Below are positions 27,745-36,172 of a stretch of 64,000 nucleotides of DNA, piece by piece; positions within the stretch are counted from its first letter, which is position 1, and each line of letters begins with the position of its first letter. The notes beneath the pieces are model-generated. The model saw only the letters and a list, made by a program, of their open reading frames with translations. It was not told the DNA's origin and ran no database searches. The stretch is taken from NCBI RefSeq assembly GCF_014217215.1, contig NZ_CP056080.1:496001-560000 (forward strand), read 5' to 3'. This DNA is from Rothia nasimurium (GTDB lineage: Bacteria > Actinomycetota > Actinomycetes > Actinomycetales > Micrococcaceae). A program made the position numbers and the translations under genes.

Positions 27745-28422
27745 TTAGGGTCGGGCAGCAAACCTTTCAATAAGATCTACCTGGCCTGAAACGATTAATA
27801 AATCGCGTGAAGAAACCCGGGTGTCGGGGGTTGCGTAGGTAATTTCTTCACCCGGTGATTTTACCCCCACAATGGTCACCCCGTATTTAGACCGCACATC
27901 AGACTCTGCCAGGGTGAAGCCGTGGGTCTCCTTGGGTGGGTACATCTTGACGATGGCGAAATCGTCATCGAACTCGATAAAGTCCAGTAGGCGCCCGGAG
28001 ACCAGGTGGGCTGCTCGTACCCCGGCGTCCGACTCCGGGTAAACAACCCGGTGTGCTCCAATACGGGAGAGAATCTTGCCATGAGAAGGGGTGATAGCTT
28101 TAGCCCAAATGCGCTCAATGCCCAGGTCCACCAGGTTGGCGGTAATCAGCACCGAGGCCTCCACAGAGGTGCCCACACCCACTACGGCGGCGGTAAAGTC
28201 CTGGGCCCCCAGCTGACGCAGGGCATTCATATCGGTGGCGTCGGCCTCCACCACGTAGGTGAGATCGCCCGACCATTTCTGCACCAGGACGGGGTCTTTC
28301 TCGACAGCAAGAACCTCTTTATTCTGACGGACGAGCTGGGCAGCGGTAGCCGAACCAAAGCGTCCTAGGCCAATCACCAGCACGGGGGCGCTGTGGGCTG
28401 GGCGGAAGTCTTTTCTAGCCAA
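27745..28422 (-). CDS. Trk/Ktr potassium uptake regulator (RCK/TrkA-type)
   Basis: 225 aa. The N-terminal nucleotide-binding fold has PVLVIGLGRFGSATAAQLV (residues about 13-31), then VEADATDMNALRQLG, the RCK_N pattern that senses NAD(H)/ATP. The C-terminal RCK_C domain runs from about residue 150 (FTLAESDVRSKYGVTIVGVK). It gates the adjacent TrkH-type pore. The start overlaps the end of the upstream transporter gene by 8 nt, so the two are coupled. Single-RCK proteins of this size are KtrA-like. Confidence 0.93.
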   Translation of the reverse strand: MARKDFRPAHSAPVLVIGLGRFGSATAAQLVRQNKEVLAVEKDPVLVQKWSGDLTYVVEADATDMNALRQLGAQDFTAAVVGVGTSVEASVLITANLVDLGIERIWAKAITPSHGKILSRIGAHRVVYPESDAGVRAAHLVSGRLLDFIEFDDDFAIVKMYPPKETHGFTLAESDVRSKYGVTIVGVKSPGEEITYATPDTRVSSRDLLIVSGQVDLIERFAARP

Positions 28423-29941
28423 TGATGGGCCTTTCTTCGGGGAACTTGTAGAGGCGGCGACCGGAGCGCATCGCCAAGCCGGTGGCTACGGTGATGGTGC
28501 CGATACGGCCAATGAGCATGAGGACAGAAAGAATGTAGGTTCCGGACGGCGGCAGCTCAGCTGAGAGCCCGGTGGATAGGCCGCAGGTCGCGTAGGCTGA
28601 GATAACCTCAAAGAGGGCCCGGTCGAGGCTGACATTGCCAATCAGCATGATGGCGGTGGTGCCAGCTAGCACGAACACGAAACTCATCATGATCACGGAG
28701 ATGGCGATGCGCAGGACGGCGTCGGGGATGGTGCGGTTGAAAGCAACGACGAACTGGTCGCCGCGGGCTTCTGCCAGAATCGCCAGGAAGACCACGGTAA
28801 TGGTGGTGATTTTGATGCCGCCTGCGGTAGATGCGGAGCCGCCGCCGATGAACATGAGTACGTCGGTGAGCAGCATGGTGACGGGGTGGATATCTGCCAT
28901 GTCAACCAGATTGAAGCCGCCGGAGCGGGTCATGATGGATGCGAAGGCGGCGTTGAGTGCTTTGTCGCCCGCGCCCATGGCACCGATGGTGCGGTCGTTG
29001 CCCCACTCTAGGGCACCCCAGGCAAAAGAGCCCAGAAAGAAGAGCACCAGCGTGCCGATGATGGTGAGCTTGGCGTTAAGATTCCATTTACTAAAGCGCA
29101 GGTTGTTGCGCAGCACCAGAATGACGGGGAAGCCGAGGGAGCCCACCACCACGCCCAGGGCAATAGGGAAGAGAATCCAGAGATCGTGGCCGTAGGGCAC
29201 GATACCGTCTGAGTGGGGGGTGAAGCCCGCGTTGTTGAAGGATGAGACCGCATAGAACACGCCGTGCCAGACTGCCTGCCAGAGGGGCTCCCCCAATACC
29301 AGGAAGCGGGGGATGAGCGTGAAGGCGATCAGAGCCTCAATGGCAATGGAGGTAAAGGCCACGGTGCGAAGCACTGAACCCACCTCACCCAGGCGTCCGA
29401 TATTGAGGGATTCCTGGGCGATAATTTTGGAGCGCAACCCCAGCTTGCGCCCTACCGCCAGCGCCAGGATGGAGGTGAGGGTGAGCGTGCCGAGGCCGCC
29501 AATCTGCGAGCCTAAGAGAATCATAAGCTGGCCAAAGAAGCTCCACTGTTCGGCGGTAGAAACCGTGGTGAGACCTGTGACGGTCACGGCACTGGTCGCC
29601 GTAAAAACAGCGTGGTGAAACTCCACCTGCTGGCCATCGTGTGAGGCCCAGGGGGTGTAGAGCATGAGCGAGAAGAAAATAATGACCAGCAAGAAGGCTG
29701 CAATGGCAATACGCGAGGACGACGACCCAAAGAGGCGGTCTACCAGGTCGCGCAGGTGGGCCATGCGGGCCTGAAAGGCTGCCGAAAACTTAACAATCTG
29801 AAGGAGCTGCTGGTACTCCAGCTGCCCCTGTTCCATGGCGTCAAGAACCCGCTTGCGCTCCTGGACCTTGCGTACAATTTTGCCCACGTCCTTCACCTCG
29901 CTTTCTTCTGTCGTCTCTAGCGTAGTCTGCGTGTCATACAA
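28415..29941 (-). CDS. TrkH/KtrB-family potassium transporter
   Basis: 508 aa if the TTG at 29941 is used; a GTG at 29896 is an alternative and is equally weakly supported. A cytoplasmic N-terminus of about 75 residues precedes four repeated membrane-pore-membrane units, starting AIAAFLLVIIFFSLML. Pore-loop segments include TVTGLTTVSTAEQWSF, SSFNNAGFT and the Gly-rich TRSGGFN and CGLSTGLS repeats. It should import K+ (with Na+ or H+) under control of the RCK protein encoded next to it. Confidence 0.9.
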   Translation of the reverse strand: MYDTQTTLETTEESEVKDVGKIVRKVQERKRVLDAMEQGQLEYQQLLQIVKFSAAFQARMAHLRDLVDRLFGSSSSRIAIAAFLLVIIFFSLMLYTPWASHDGQQVEFHHAVFTATSAVTVTGLTTVSTAEQWSFFGQLMILLGSQIGGLGTLTLTSILALAVGRKLGLRSKIIAQESLNIGRLGEVGSVLRTVAFTSIAIEALIAFTLIPRFLVLGEPLWQAVWHGVFYAVSSFNNAGFTPHSDGIVPYGHDLWILFPIALGVVVGSLGFPVILVLRNNLRFSKWNLNAKLTIIGTLVLFFLGSFAWGALEWGNDRTIGAMGAGDKALNAAFASIMTRSGGFNLVDMADIHPVTMLLTDVLMFIGGGSASTAGGIKITTITVVFLAILAEARGDQFVVAFNRTIPDAVLRIAISVIMMSFVFVLAGTTAIMLIGNVSLDRALFEVISAYATCGLSTGLSAELPPSGTYILSVLMLIGRIGTITVATGLAMRSGRRLYKFPEERPIIG

Positions 29942-29981
29942 GCGGGGTGTGGTGCCCGCAGAGTTTTTATGTGTTTAATGG

Positions 29982-30001
29982 TAAGTGTGACTCAACTTAC
30001 C
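29982..30001. promoter_or_regulatory. Palindrome upstream of the AcuC-like gene
   Basis: GTAAGT-(8 nt)-ACTTAC; with flanking bases GGTAAGT/ACTTACC the arms are 7 bp. It lies 15-35 nt before the start codon, the usual place for an operator. Confidence 0.35.
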
Positions 30002-30017
30002 AAAGGAGGTAGTGCTG

Positions 30018-31226
30018 GTGGCTATTATCGACAGCCTCACGCCCACCGATGTGCGTGTGCTCTGGACCCCTGCCATGGCCAACTACTATTTTGGCGACTA
30101 TCACCCCATGCACCCCTCGCGACTCGATGCCACAGCTGCGCTGGCTCGGGACCTTGGGATTTTTGACCTCCCGCAGGTAGAGCTTGAAGAGCCCGAAATT
30201 GCTACCGTACACCAGCTTATGCTGGCCCACGACTACCCCTATATCGACGCGGTTCAAAAAATCAGCGCCGACCCCACGCTGACCATCGCCAGCTGTGGCC
30301 TGGGCACCGAAGATACCCCCGGATTTGAGGGGGTGCACGAGGCGTCCGCCCGACTTGCCGGTGGCACCTACCAGGCTGCCGAAGCTATCTTGAGTGGCAA
30401 GGTCAAGCACGCGGTTAATTTTGGCGGAGGCATGCACCACGCCTCACGCGACCATGCCAGCGGTTTCTGTATTTATAACGACTGCGCCGTGGGCATAGCT
30501 CGTCTACTTGAAGCGGGAGTGCAGCGGGTCGTCTACATCGATGTGGATGCCCACCACGGGGACGGTACGCAAAGTATCTTCTGGGATAACCCTAATGTCA
30601 TGACCATTTCCCTGCATGAGAGCGGCATGACTCTCTTTCCCGGTACAGGTTTCGCCAACGAAGTGGGCCCCGAAGGGCTGGCAGCAGGAACCTCGGTCAA
30701 TATTGCCATGCCCGAAAGCACCACCGATTCAGGGTGGCTTCGAGCTTTTGACGCTGTGGTCCCTAGCCTACTGCGGCAGTTCCAGCCCGAGGTGATTGTC
30801 AGCCAGCACGGCTGTGACTCCCACCTGGCCGATGACATGTCGCACCTGAACATCAGCATCAACGGGCAGCGAGAGATTGCCGCCCACATCTCCCTTCTGG
30901 CGGACGAGCTGTGCGAGGGGCGATGGATTGCCACCGGGGGAGGGGGCTACTCCATCTATAACGCTGTGCCCCGCTCCTGGAGCCACCTCATTGCGGTGGC
31001 GGCCGGGCAGCCCCTCGATATAAATATGCCAACTCCGGAATCATGGCAGGCTTATATGCTTGAAAAGTACGGTACCAAGGTGCCTACCATGATGGGGGAT
31101 CCCGTGGACCTCTGGTGGTATTCCTGGGAGGTTGGCTATGACCCAGCCAGCAGCGTAGACCGCAGCATTATGGCCACCCGCAAGGAAGTATTCCCCCTAT
31201 GGGGTCTTGACCCCTGGTACGACTAG
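30018..31226 (+). CDS. Histone-deacetylase-superfamily protein, AcuC-like
   Basis: 402 aa from the GTG at 30018, 8 nt after a strong AAAGGAGG (a GTG at 30012 is too close to it). Zinc-site motifs of class I deacetylases are present: GGGMHHASRDHASGFCIYND, YIDVDAHHGDGTQ and HGCDSHLADD, plus ATGGGGYSIYN near residue 300. Bacterial AcuC proteins deacetylate acetyl-CoA synthetase, so the acsA product encoded in this window is a possible substrate. That link is inference. A palindrome sits just before the gene. Confidence 0.9.
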   Translation: MAIIDSLTPTDVRVLWTPAMANYYFGDYHPMHPSRLDATAALARDLGIFDLPQVELEEPEIATVHQLMLAHDYPYIDAVQKISADPTLTIASCGLGTEDTPGFEGVHEASARLAGGTYQAAEAILSGKVKHAVNFGGGMHHASRDHASGFCIYNDCAVGIARLLEAGVQRVVYIDVDAHHGDGTQSIFWDNPNVMTISLHESGMTLFPGTGFANEVGPEGLAAGTSVNIAMPESTTDSGWLRAFDAVVPSLLRQFQPEVIVSQHGCDSHLADDMSHLNISINGQREIAAHISLLADELCEGRWIATGGGGYSIYNAVPRSWSHLIAVAAGQPLDINMPTPESWQAYMLEKYGTKVPTMMGDPVDLWWYSWEVGYDPASSVDRSIMATRKEVFPLWGLDPWYD

Positions 31227-31362
31227 CTACGGGTGCGATAGAGCGTCGAGGCGTAACGTTGGACCCAAAATTTCTGTGTGCTAGCTGGGCATAGACGATG
31301 AGTGCCCCCATTTCTGCTGGTCAAACATGCAATTGTGGGTATATATGTGTAAAGATGTCAGT

Positions 31363-31992
31363 ATGAAAGACGACGTTTTTGCTGTTATCGCTGACCCTAC
31401 ACGGCGACACATCCTCCAGGCACTAGCCGTCGAACGACTGGCCGTTGGTGAGCTCGTTGAGGAGCTGGGCGTCAGTCAGCCCACCGTATCCAAGCACCTC
31501 AAAGTGCTGCGTACCGCCGGTCTGGTCGAAACTGAAGCCGTGGGCCAAAAGCGTTTTTACTCTATTACCCCCACTCCCCTCACCACCGTTACCGACTGGG
31601 TAGATGGTTTGCTGGCTGCCCCCGCTGCTGAGCCTGAAACCGCTTCTATTCCCGAGGAGACGGAAGAGGTGCCCGCTCCGGTCGTTGACGTGCCCCACCC
31701 CAACACCGCCGGTATTACCTTTACCCCGCTGACCCCCTTTACCCCCGTGCTCGATAACCGGGTGGACGAAGATATCGTAGAGAGCCAGGAAACCCAGGAG
31801 GCTCAGGAAGCTGCGAGTCAAGAGAGCCAGGAGGTCGCTGCTCAGGAAGCTATCCGTCAGGTGGTGGCTGACTCCGAGGCTCGTGCTAGAGTTACTGACT
31901 CTCAGGCCTACAGCCCTGCCGGTGAAGAAACCGGCGATGATCGCGGATTGCTGGCCAAGCTTACCCGCTGGGGCCGCCGTAGCTCCCGCTAG
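31363..31992 (+). CDS. ArsR-family regulator with a long Gln/Glu-rich tail
   Basis: 209 aa; ATG at 31363 chosen because the DNA-binding domain begins here (MKDDVFAVIADPTRRHILQA), while the ATG 12 codons upstream adds an unconserved leader. Residues 1-85 form a winged helix with recognition helix SQPTVSKHLKVLRTAGL. From about residue 90 the chain turns low-complexity and acidic, with ESQETQEAQEAASQESQEV repeats, then ends with a basic LTRWGRRSSR. No metal-binding Cys of ArsR type is present, so the ligand is unknown. The GntR-like gene follows 48 nt later. Confidence 0.78.
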   Translation: MKDDVFAVIADPTRRHILQALAVERLAVGELVEELGVSQPTVSKHLKVLRTAGLVETEAVGQKRFYSITPTPLTTVTDWVDGLLAAPAAEPETASIPEETEEVPAPVVDVPHPNTAGITFTPLTPFTPVLDNRVDEDIVESQETQEAQEAASQESQEVAAQEAIRQVVADSEARARVTDSQAYSPAGEETGDDRGLLAKLTRWGRRSSR

Positions 31993-32040
31993 GCTCCTGC
32001 CCTAACACACTGCTAGTTTCAAAGGACACCGTAAGACTGT

Positions 32041-33276
32041 ATGGCACACCACCAGCAGCTTCTCGACTGGATCGAGAATGAACTGATTAACCAGACCCTG
32101 AACCTGGGTGATAGTTTGCCCGATGACAGGGTACTGGCCCACGAAGTGGGGATCAGTCAGAACCATATACGGGAGAGCCTTAAGCACTGCGAAGAAATCG
32201 GAGTGCTGAGGCTCTATGAGGGGCGCAAGAAAAGCATTATCGCCCAGCTGGTGCGGGAACCGGCAGCTTCTGCCGGGCCAGCCGTCAGTCTTTATTTGGC
32301 GAGCTCTCGTTCTCCTCGGCAAGACCTCCTATCGACCTGCCTACTTCTTGAAAGCCACGCGCTGGCCGGGCCCGCCTTCGACCAGACCGCCTTTGAAGAG
32401 CTCGACCGTATCGTTGAGGTTATGCAGGACGATGCTACTAGCCTGAGTGATTTCCACGAGCTCGAAGCGGATTTCCACATCCAACTCGGAAGGCTATCGG
32501 GCAATGCCCTTATCTCTGCTCTGCTAGCCACCCTGCGTGATGCCATGATTGAGGCCCGCTTTGAGCTTGTCAGCCAGGTGCCGCTGTGGAGCGCTACGTC
32601 GTCTCGCCTGCGTATGGAGTACCGGGCTATTGTCGATGCTGCCCGCTCCGGTGACGCAGCGCTAGCCCAGACCCTGCTCAAGGCTAACCTGCAGGAGCGT
32701 TTTTCTGAAGCGGGCCACCCGGTAGATATTGATACCTCGGATCAGGGCGGTAGCGGGGTCAATCTTGAACCCATTGAGGTAGAGACCCAGGAGCTGGTTC
32801 CAGAAGACTGGGGCGGCCCCATTGAGCCTGAGCTTTTTGAAGCTCTCACCACCATCCAACCTATCGAAGCAGCCCCTACAGCAGATTTGCCCCCTGCCAA
32901 GAGCGTAAGCCGCCGGAAGCGAGGGACGGTGAGCCCGGTCGTCCGCGCCGCTAGCTCTGCCGCCAGCCCTGACCCCGGGGCAGCAACCTCCCAGGAAGCC
33001 GAGACGCCCACGGCCAGCGAGGCCCCCGAATCGCAGGATGCAAGGGAAGAAACTGCCAGCGATGGTGCTGAAGCCGTAGCCCCCCAGGGCGACAGAAATC
33101 AGCCCTCCAAAAAGCGTTTTGACGTCGTTGGATATTTTGGTTTCCGTAAAAGCGCCCCCGCTCAGGGCAATACTGAAGCCGGCGAAGAACTCTTTGACGC
33201 CGATGCGGAGGGGGATCCCGAAGAAGAGGCCGCTACCCTGCGCGAGGGCTACGAATACGCCACTAGCGACCGCTAG
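32041..33276 (+). CDS. GntR/FadR-type regulator with a long disordered acidic tail
   Basis: 411 aa. The N-terminal winged helix (residues 1-75) contains LPDDRVLAHEVGISQNHIRESLKHCEEIGVLRLYEGR. An FCD-type helical ligand-binding domain follows (about 85-235, FHELEADFHIQLGRLSGNALISALL). The last 170 residues are unstructured, Glu/Ala/Pro-rich with basic patches (SRRKRGT, PSKKRFDVVGYFGF) and a final acidic stretch. Ordinary FadR proteins stop near 240 aa. The ArsR gene just upstream has a similar acidic tail. Targets are unknown. Confidence 0.75.
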   Translation: MAHHQQLLDWIENELINQTLNLGDSLPDDRVLAHEVGISQNHIRESLKHCEEIGVLRLYEGRKKSIIAQLVREPAASAGPAVSLYLASSRSPRQDLLSTCLLLESHALAGPAFDQTAFEELDRIVEVMQDDATSLSDFHELEADFHIQLGRLSGNALISALLATLRDAMIEARFELVSQVPLWSATSSRLRMEYRAIVDAARSGDAALAQTLLKANLQERFSEAGHPVDIDTSDQGGSGVNLEPIEVETQELVPEDWGGPIEPELFEALTTIQPIEAAPTADLPPAKSVSRRKRGTVSPVVRAASSAASPDPGAATSQEAETPTASEAPESQDAREETASDGAEAVAPQGDRNQPSKKRFDVVGYFGFRKSAPAQGNTEAGEELFDADAEGDPEEEAATLREGYEYATSDR

Positions 33277-33512
33277 AGGGTAGATAAAACGAGAAAATGC
33301 TCTCACTTGCCGGTGAACAGTCGGCGAAAAGCCCTGTTTGCCTGTAGGCTTGGGAGAGAGCGTTTTTTCACGCCGAGGGTATTGCTATGCCCTTTATGCG
33401 TGCTTTGGAGCGTTTATACCGGTATAGCGCCCGGATAGCTACCGACCTACCGCCCCCGGGTGGTTGCTGTCGGCCGGGTATCGACCACTATTTAATAAGT
33501 GAGGTGAATCCA
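33277..33512. promoter_or_regulatory. 236-bp region upstream of bS22 with a perfect palindrome
   Basis: TATACCGGTATA at 33415-33426 is a perfect 12-bp palindrome, a possible operator. The -10-like TATAAT is not obvious. GAGGTG precedes the bS22 ATG. An in-frame extension upstream to 33387 has a composition unlike bS22 and is probably not translated. Confidence 0.4.
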
Positions 33513-33611
33513 ATGGGTTCAGTTATCAAGAAGCGCCGCAAGCGTATGTCTAAGAAGAAGCACCGCAAGCTTCTTCGCAAGACTCGCCACCAGCGCCGCA
33601 ACAAGAAGTAA
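33513..33611 (+). CDS. Ribosomal protein bS22 (AURKAIP1/COX24 domain)
   Basis: 32 aa, starting [20 protein letters not shown] and ending in RRNKK; more than half the residues are Lys or Arg. It matches the tiny actinobacterial small-subunit protein called bS22 in M. smegmatis, with the COX24 domain. It is highly basic, binds rRNA and is conserved in size and sequence. It has a GAGGTG ribosome site 7 nt before the ATG. A perfect 15-bp hairpin follows the stop. Confidence 0.93.
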   Translation: MGSVIKKRRKRMSKKKHRKLLRKTRHQRRNKK

Positions 33612-33620
33612 ATTCTTCAC

Positions 33621-33656
33621 CGCGAGCCCCGCACCTGTTTCGGTGCGGGGCTCGCG
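33621..33656 (+). terminator. Hairpin after bS22
   Basis: Perfect 15-bp stem (33621-33635 with 33642-33656) with loop TGTTTC. Only a short T content follows (CTGTAT), so termination may be partial. Confidence 0.65.
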
Positions 33657-33716
33657 CTGTATCACCGGACTTTTCGGTGCGGACGAGCCCGCTCGCCTCG
33701 TGGGGGAGGGGCGGGT

Positions 33717-33722
33717 TAGAGT
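33717..33722 (+). promoter_or_regulatory. -10 element for a leaderless glutaredoxin transcript
   Basis: TAGAGT lies 6 nt before the ATG at 33729. Confidence 0.45.
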
Positions 33723-33728
33723 GGAGCA

Positions 33729-33983
33729 ATGGCTACACCACTCATTGAACTGCTCACTAAGCCCGGCTGCCACCTGTGCGAATCTGCTCGGGAGACGACC
33801 GGCCAGGTGGTAGGCAGCTACGGGCTGACCTACACAGAAATCAACGTTGAAGAGCACCCTGACCTGTTGGAGCGTCACCGCACCGAGATCCCGGTGCTGC
33901 GGGTTGACGGTGAGGTTAAGGACTTCTGGCAGGTCAATGCCAAACGCCTGGCGAAGATTATTGAGAAGAAACTGGCGGAGTAA
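33729..33983 (+). CDS. Glutaredoxin-like thioredoxin-fold protein
   Basis: 84 aa. TKPGCHLCESARET has the CHLC redox pair near residue 15 and FWQVNAKRLAKII closes the fold; the cis-Pro segment reads IPVLRVDGEV. It belongs to the actinobacterial glutaredoxin-like group (Rv0508-type). No membrane segment, so cytoplasmic. It precedes the cytochrome c maturation block, where redox proteins would fit, but no role is demonstrated. Confidence 0.85.
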   Translation: MATPLIELLTKPGCHLCESARETTGQVVGSYGLTYTEINVEEHPDLLERHRTEIPVLRVDGEVKDFWQVNAKRLAKIIEKKLAE

Positions 33984-34036
33984 ACCGGTGGGGTTGCTGG
34001 TTAGCGCTTACTGACTAGGTTTGAGAGACTAGAGAT

Positions 34037-34723
34037 ATGAATACTTCTTCGGCAACTGTTACCGTGCACCTGATGCGCCACGGCGAGGTGCATAACCCCG
34101 ACCGTATCGTGTATGGGCGTCTGCCCAATTACCACCTGTCTGAGACAGGTCAGAAGATGGTGCGCCTGTCTGCCGAAGAGTTCAAGCGCCGCGCGGACGC
34201 CGGTGCCAACATCGTGCACCTGGTCTGCTCCCCGCTCACCCGCACTCGCGAGTCGGCTGCCCCCATCGAGGAACTGCTGGGCCTGGTTGCCCAGCCCGAT
34301 GAACGCGTGATTGAGGCCGGGAACTACTTCGAGGGTCTGCACGTGAATAAGCAGGAGCTCTTGAACAACCCCCGCCACTGGAAGCACCTACTCAACCCCC
34401 TGCGTCCGTCCTGGGGTGAACCCTACCGGGACCAGGTGGAGCGTATGGCTGAGGCTATTAAGGACGCCGCCCGCACCGCCTACGAAAAAGGCGGGGACGG
34501 CGCTGAGGCGATTATTGTCTCGCACCAGCTACCCATCTGGATGGCCCGAACCTCTGTAGAGGGCGGGGTGCTGCCGCACGACCCGCGCAGCCGCCAGTGC
34601 AATTTAGCTTCCATTACAAGCTTTACCTTCCCCAATATCTTCGCCTCTGGCAAGCCCAAACTCTCCTATGTTGAGCCTGCTGCCGAACTCTATTCAGGTG
34701 TTATTCAGTTACCGGGGTCATAA
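34037..34723 (+). CDS. Histidine phosphatase-superfamily protein (phosphoglycerate mutase-like)
   Basis: 228 aa. The catalytic signature LMRHGEVHNPDR with the active His lies near residue 12, a Ser/Glu-type second site is in EEFKRR, and a final His region is in AIIVSHQLPIWMAR. It is longer than the simplest phosphatases of the group. M. tuberculosis Rv0525 sits in the same position beside the cytochrome c maturation genes. The substrate is unknown; no mutase activity is implied. Confidence 0.85.
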   Translation: MNTSSATVTVHLMRHGEVHNPDRIVYGRLPNYHLSETGQKMVRLSAEEFKRRADAGANIVHLVCSPLTRTRESAAPIEELLGLVAQPDERVIEAGNYFEGLHVNKQELLNNPRHWKHLLNPLRPSWGEPYRDQVERMAEAIKDAARTAYEKGGDGAEAIIVSHQLPIWMARTSVEGGVLPHDPRSRQCNLASITSFTFPNIFASGKPKLSYVEPAAELYSGVIQLPGS

Positions 34724-34773
34724 TGGCACCGACTACAAGCGCACACCACACTGACCTGAAAGACCTGTAATTC

Positions 34774-35382
34774 ATGTCTACCTCTTTCCCCCTACGTGTG
34801 AGCCGCAAACAGGCCCTGAGCATCGCCGCTTTAGGAACTGTTGGCCTGCTCTCTGCCTGCTCATCAAGCCAGGACTCCCTGGCTGCTCAAGCAGATGCCG
34901 GAGACTCCAAGGGCTACATCGCCGGTGATGGTAGCGTCACCGAATACGCTGCTGGTGAGCGCGGTGAACCCGTTGACTTCGAAAGCGAACTTTTTGACGG
35001 TACCGTCGTCTCAGCCACCGACCTGCGTGGTAAGCCCGTGCTGCTGAACTTCTGGTACGCAGGGTGCGCCCCCTGCCGTGTTGAAGCTCCCTGGCTCAAC
35101 GAACTGCACGACACCTACGGCGAGAAGGTTGCCTTCTACGGGGCCAACGTGCGTGACGAAAAAGGTACCGCTGAGGCTTTTGAGAAGAACTTCTCCGTGC
35201 CCTACCCCTCCTTCCGCGACGTGACCGGCAAGGTGCTGCTTGCCATGAGCAAGTACGTGCCTGCCCAGGCGGTGCCGACCACGGTCGTCCTCGACGCTGA
35301 AGGACGCGTAGCGGCCCGTATTCTGGGGCAAATCGACAAGTCTGTGCTGGGCACCCTGCTCGAAGACCAGGTCAGTGCCTAG
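34774..35382 (+). CDS. TlpA/ResA-like thiol-disulfide lipoprotein
   Basis: 202 aa. Positively charged start, hydrophobic core and lipobox LLSACSS (Cys at about residue 29) indicate a lipoprotein facing outside. The thioredoxin fold has a CAPC active site in NFWYAGCAPCRVEAPW. It should reduce cytochrome c apoprotein heme-binding cysteines. It overlaps the downstream ccdA gene by 8 nt and begins the operon tlpA-ccdA-resB-ccsB. Confidence 0.9.
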   Translation: MSTSFPLRVSRKQALSIAALGTVGLLSACSSSQDSLAAQADAGDSKGYIAGDGSVTEYAAGERGEPVDFESELFDGTVVSATDLRGKPVLLNFWYAGCAPCRVEAPWLNELHDTYGEKVAFYGANVRDEKGTAEAFEKNFSVPYPSFRDVTGKVLLAMSKYVPAQAVPTTVVLDAEGRVAARILGQIDKSVLGTLLEDQVSA

Positions 35383-36127
35383 CTTCGGCAATATCGTTCT
35401 CGACGGCTCCCTCTGGCTCGCCCTGCCCCTTGCGGCACTGGCGGGCCTGGTCTCGTTTGCCTCCCCCTGCGTACTACCGCTGGTGCCGGGCTACCTGGGC
35501 TACGTGACCGGCCTATCGGGGGGAGAGATGAGCCCCCGCCGCCGCAACCTGCGCATGGTCACCGGTATCGGCCTGTTTGTGCTGGGATTCTCCTTTATCT
35601 TCGTGCTCATGTCTGTGGTCCTAGCCCAGCTAGGGGCGGCCCCCTGGCTGCGCGGGCAGGGCTGGGTCAATCTGGTGCTGGGCCTGCTGGTGATTGTGAT
35701 GGGTCTGGTCTTCATGGGCCGCTTCGACTTCTTCCAACGCGACCGCAAAATTGAAGCCAAACCCCCGGCCGGCCTCTGGGGTGCCCCGATTCTGGGCATC
35801 ACCTTTGGTCTGGGCTGGGCCCCCTGTATCGGCCCGACCTTTGCGGCCGTGCAGACCCTGGTCTACACCGGAGGCTCCGATAACACCAAGGCGGTGCTTC
35901 TGACCCTGGCCTACTGCTTGGGGCTAGGCATCCCCTTCCTGCTCGTGGCGCTGGGCGTTGCCCGCGGCGTCAACACCATGGGCTGGGCCCGCCGAAACCG
36001 ACTCCTGCTCCAGCGCCTGGGCGGTATCATGCTCATCATCATCGGCCTGCTTCTTGCGACCGGCCTCTGGACGCAGCTGATGTCCTGGTTCCAGGCCAGC
36101 ATGCCGGTCTACGAACTCCCTATTTAA
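35375..36127 (+). CDS. ccdA: CcdA, membrane thiol reductase transporter for cytochrome c maturation
   Basis: 250 aa, GTG start. Six or so membrane helices. The conserved Cys pair, one near residue 30 in FASPCVLPLVPGYLGY and one near 150 in LGWAPCIGPTF, carries electrons from cytoplasmic thioredoxin to the external thioredoxin-like lipoprotein. The length is typical. The gene is coupled to the preceding lipoprotein gene by an overlap, and resB follows after 45 nt. Confidence 0.95.
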   Translation: MPSFGNIVLDGSLWLALPLAALAGLVSFASPCVLPLVPGYLGYVTGLSGGEMSPRRRNLRMVTGIGLFVLGFSFIFVLMSVVLAQLGAAPWLRGQGWVNLVLGLLVIVMGLVFMGRFDFFQRDRKIEAKPPAGLWGAPILGITFGLGWAPCIGPTFAAVQTLVYTGGSDNTKAVLLTLAYCLGLGIPFLLVALGVARGVNTMGWARRNRLLLQRLGGIMLIIIGLLLATGLWTQLMSWFQASMPVYELPI

Positions 36128-36172
36128 ACACACCCCACACTGACGCACCGAACCGAACATAGCAAGGAAAAC

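Noticed and set aside
33387-33512. In-frame extension upstream of bS22
   Set aside because: bS22 is conserved at about 32 residues and has a ribosome site right before ATG 33513; the extension has different composition.
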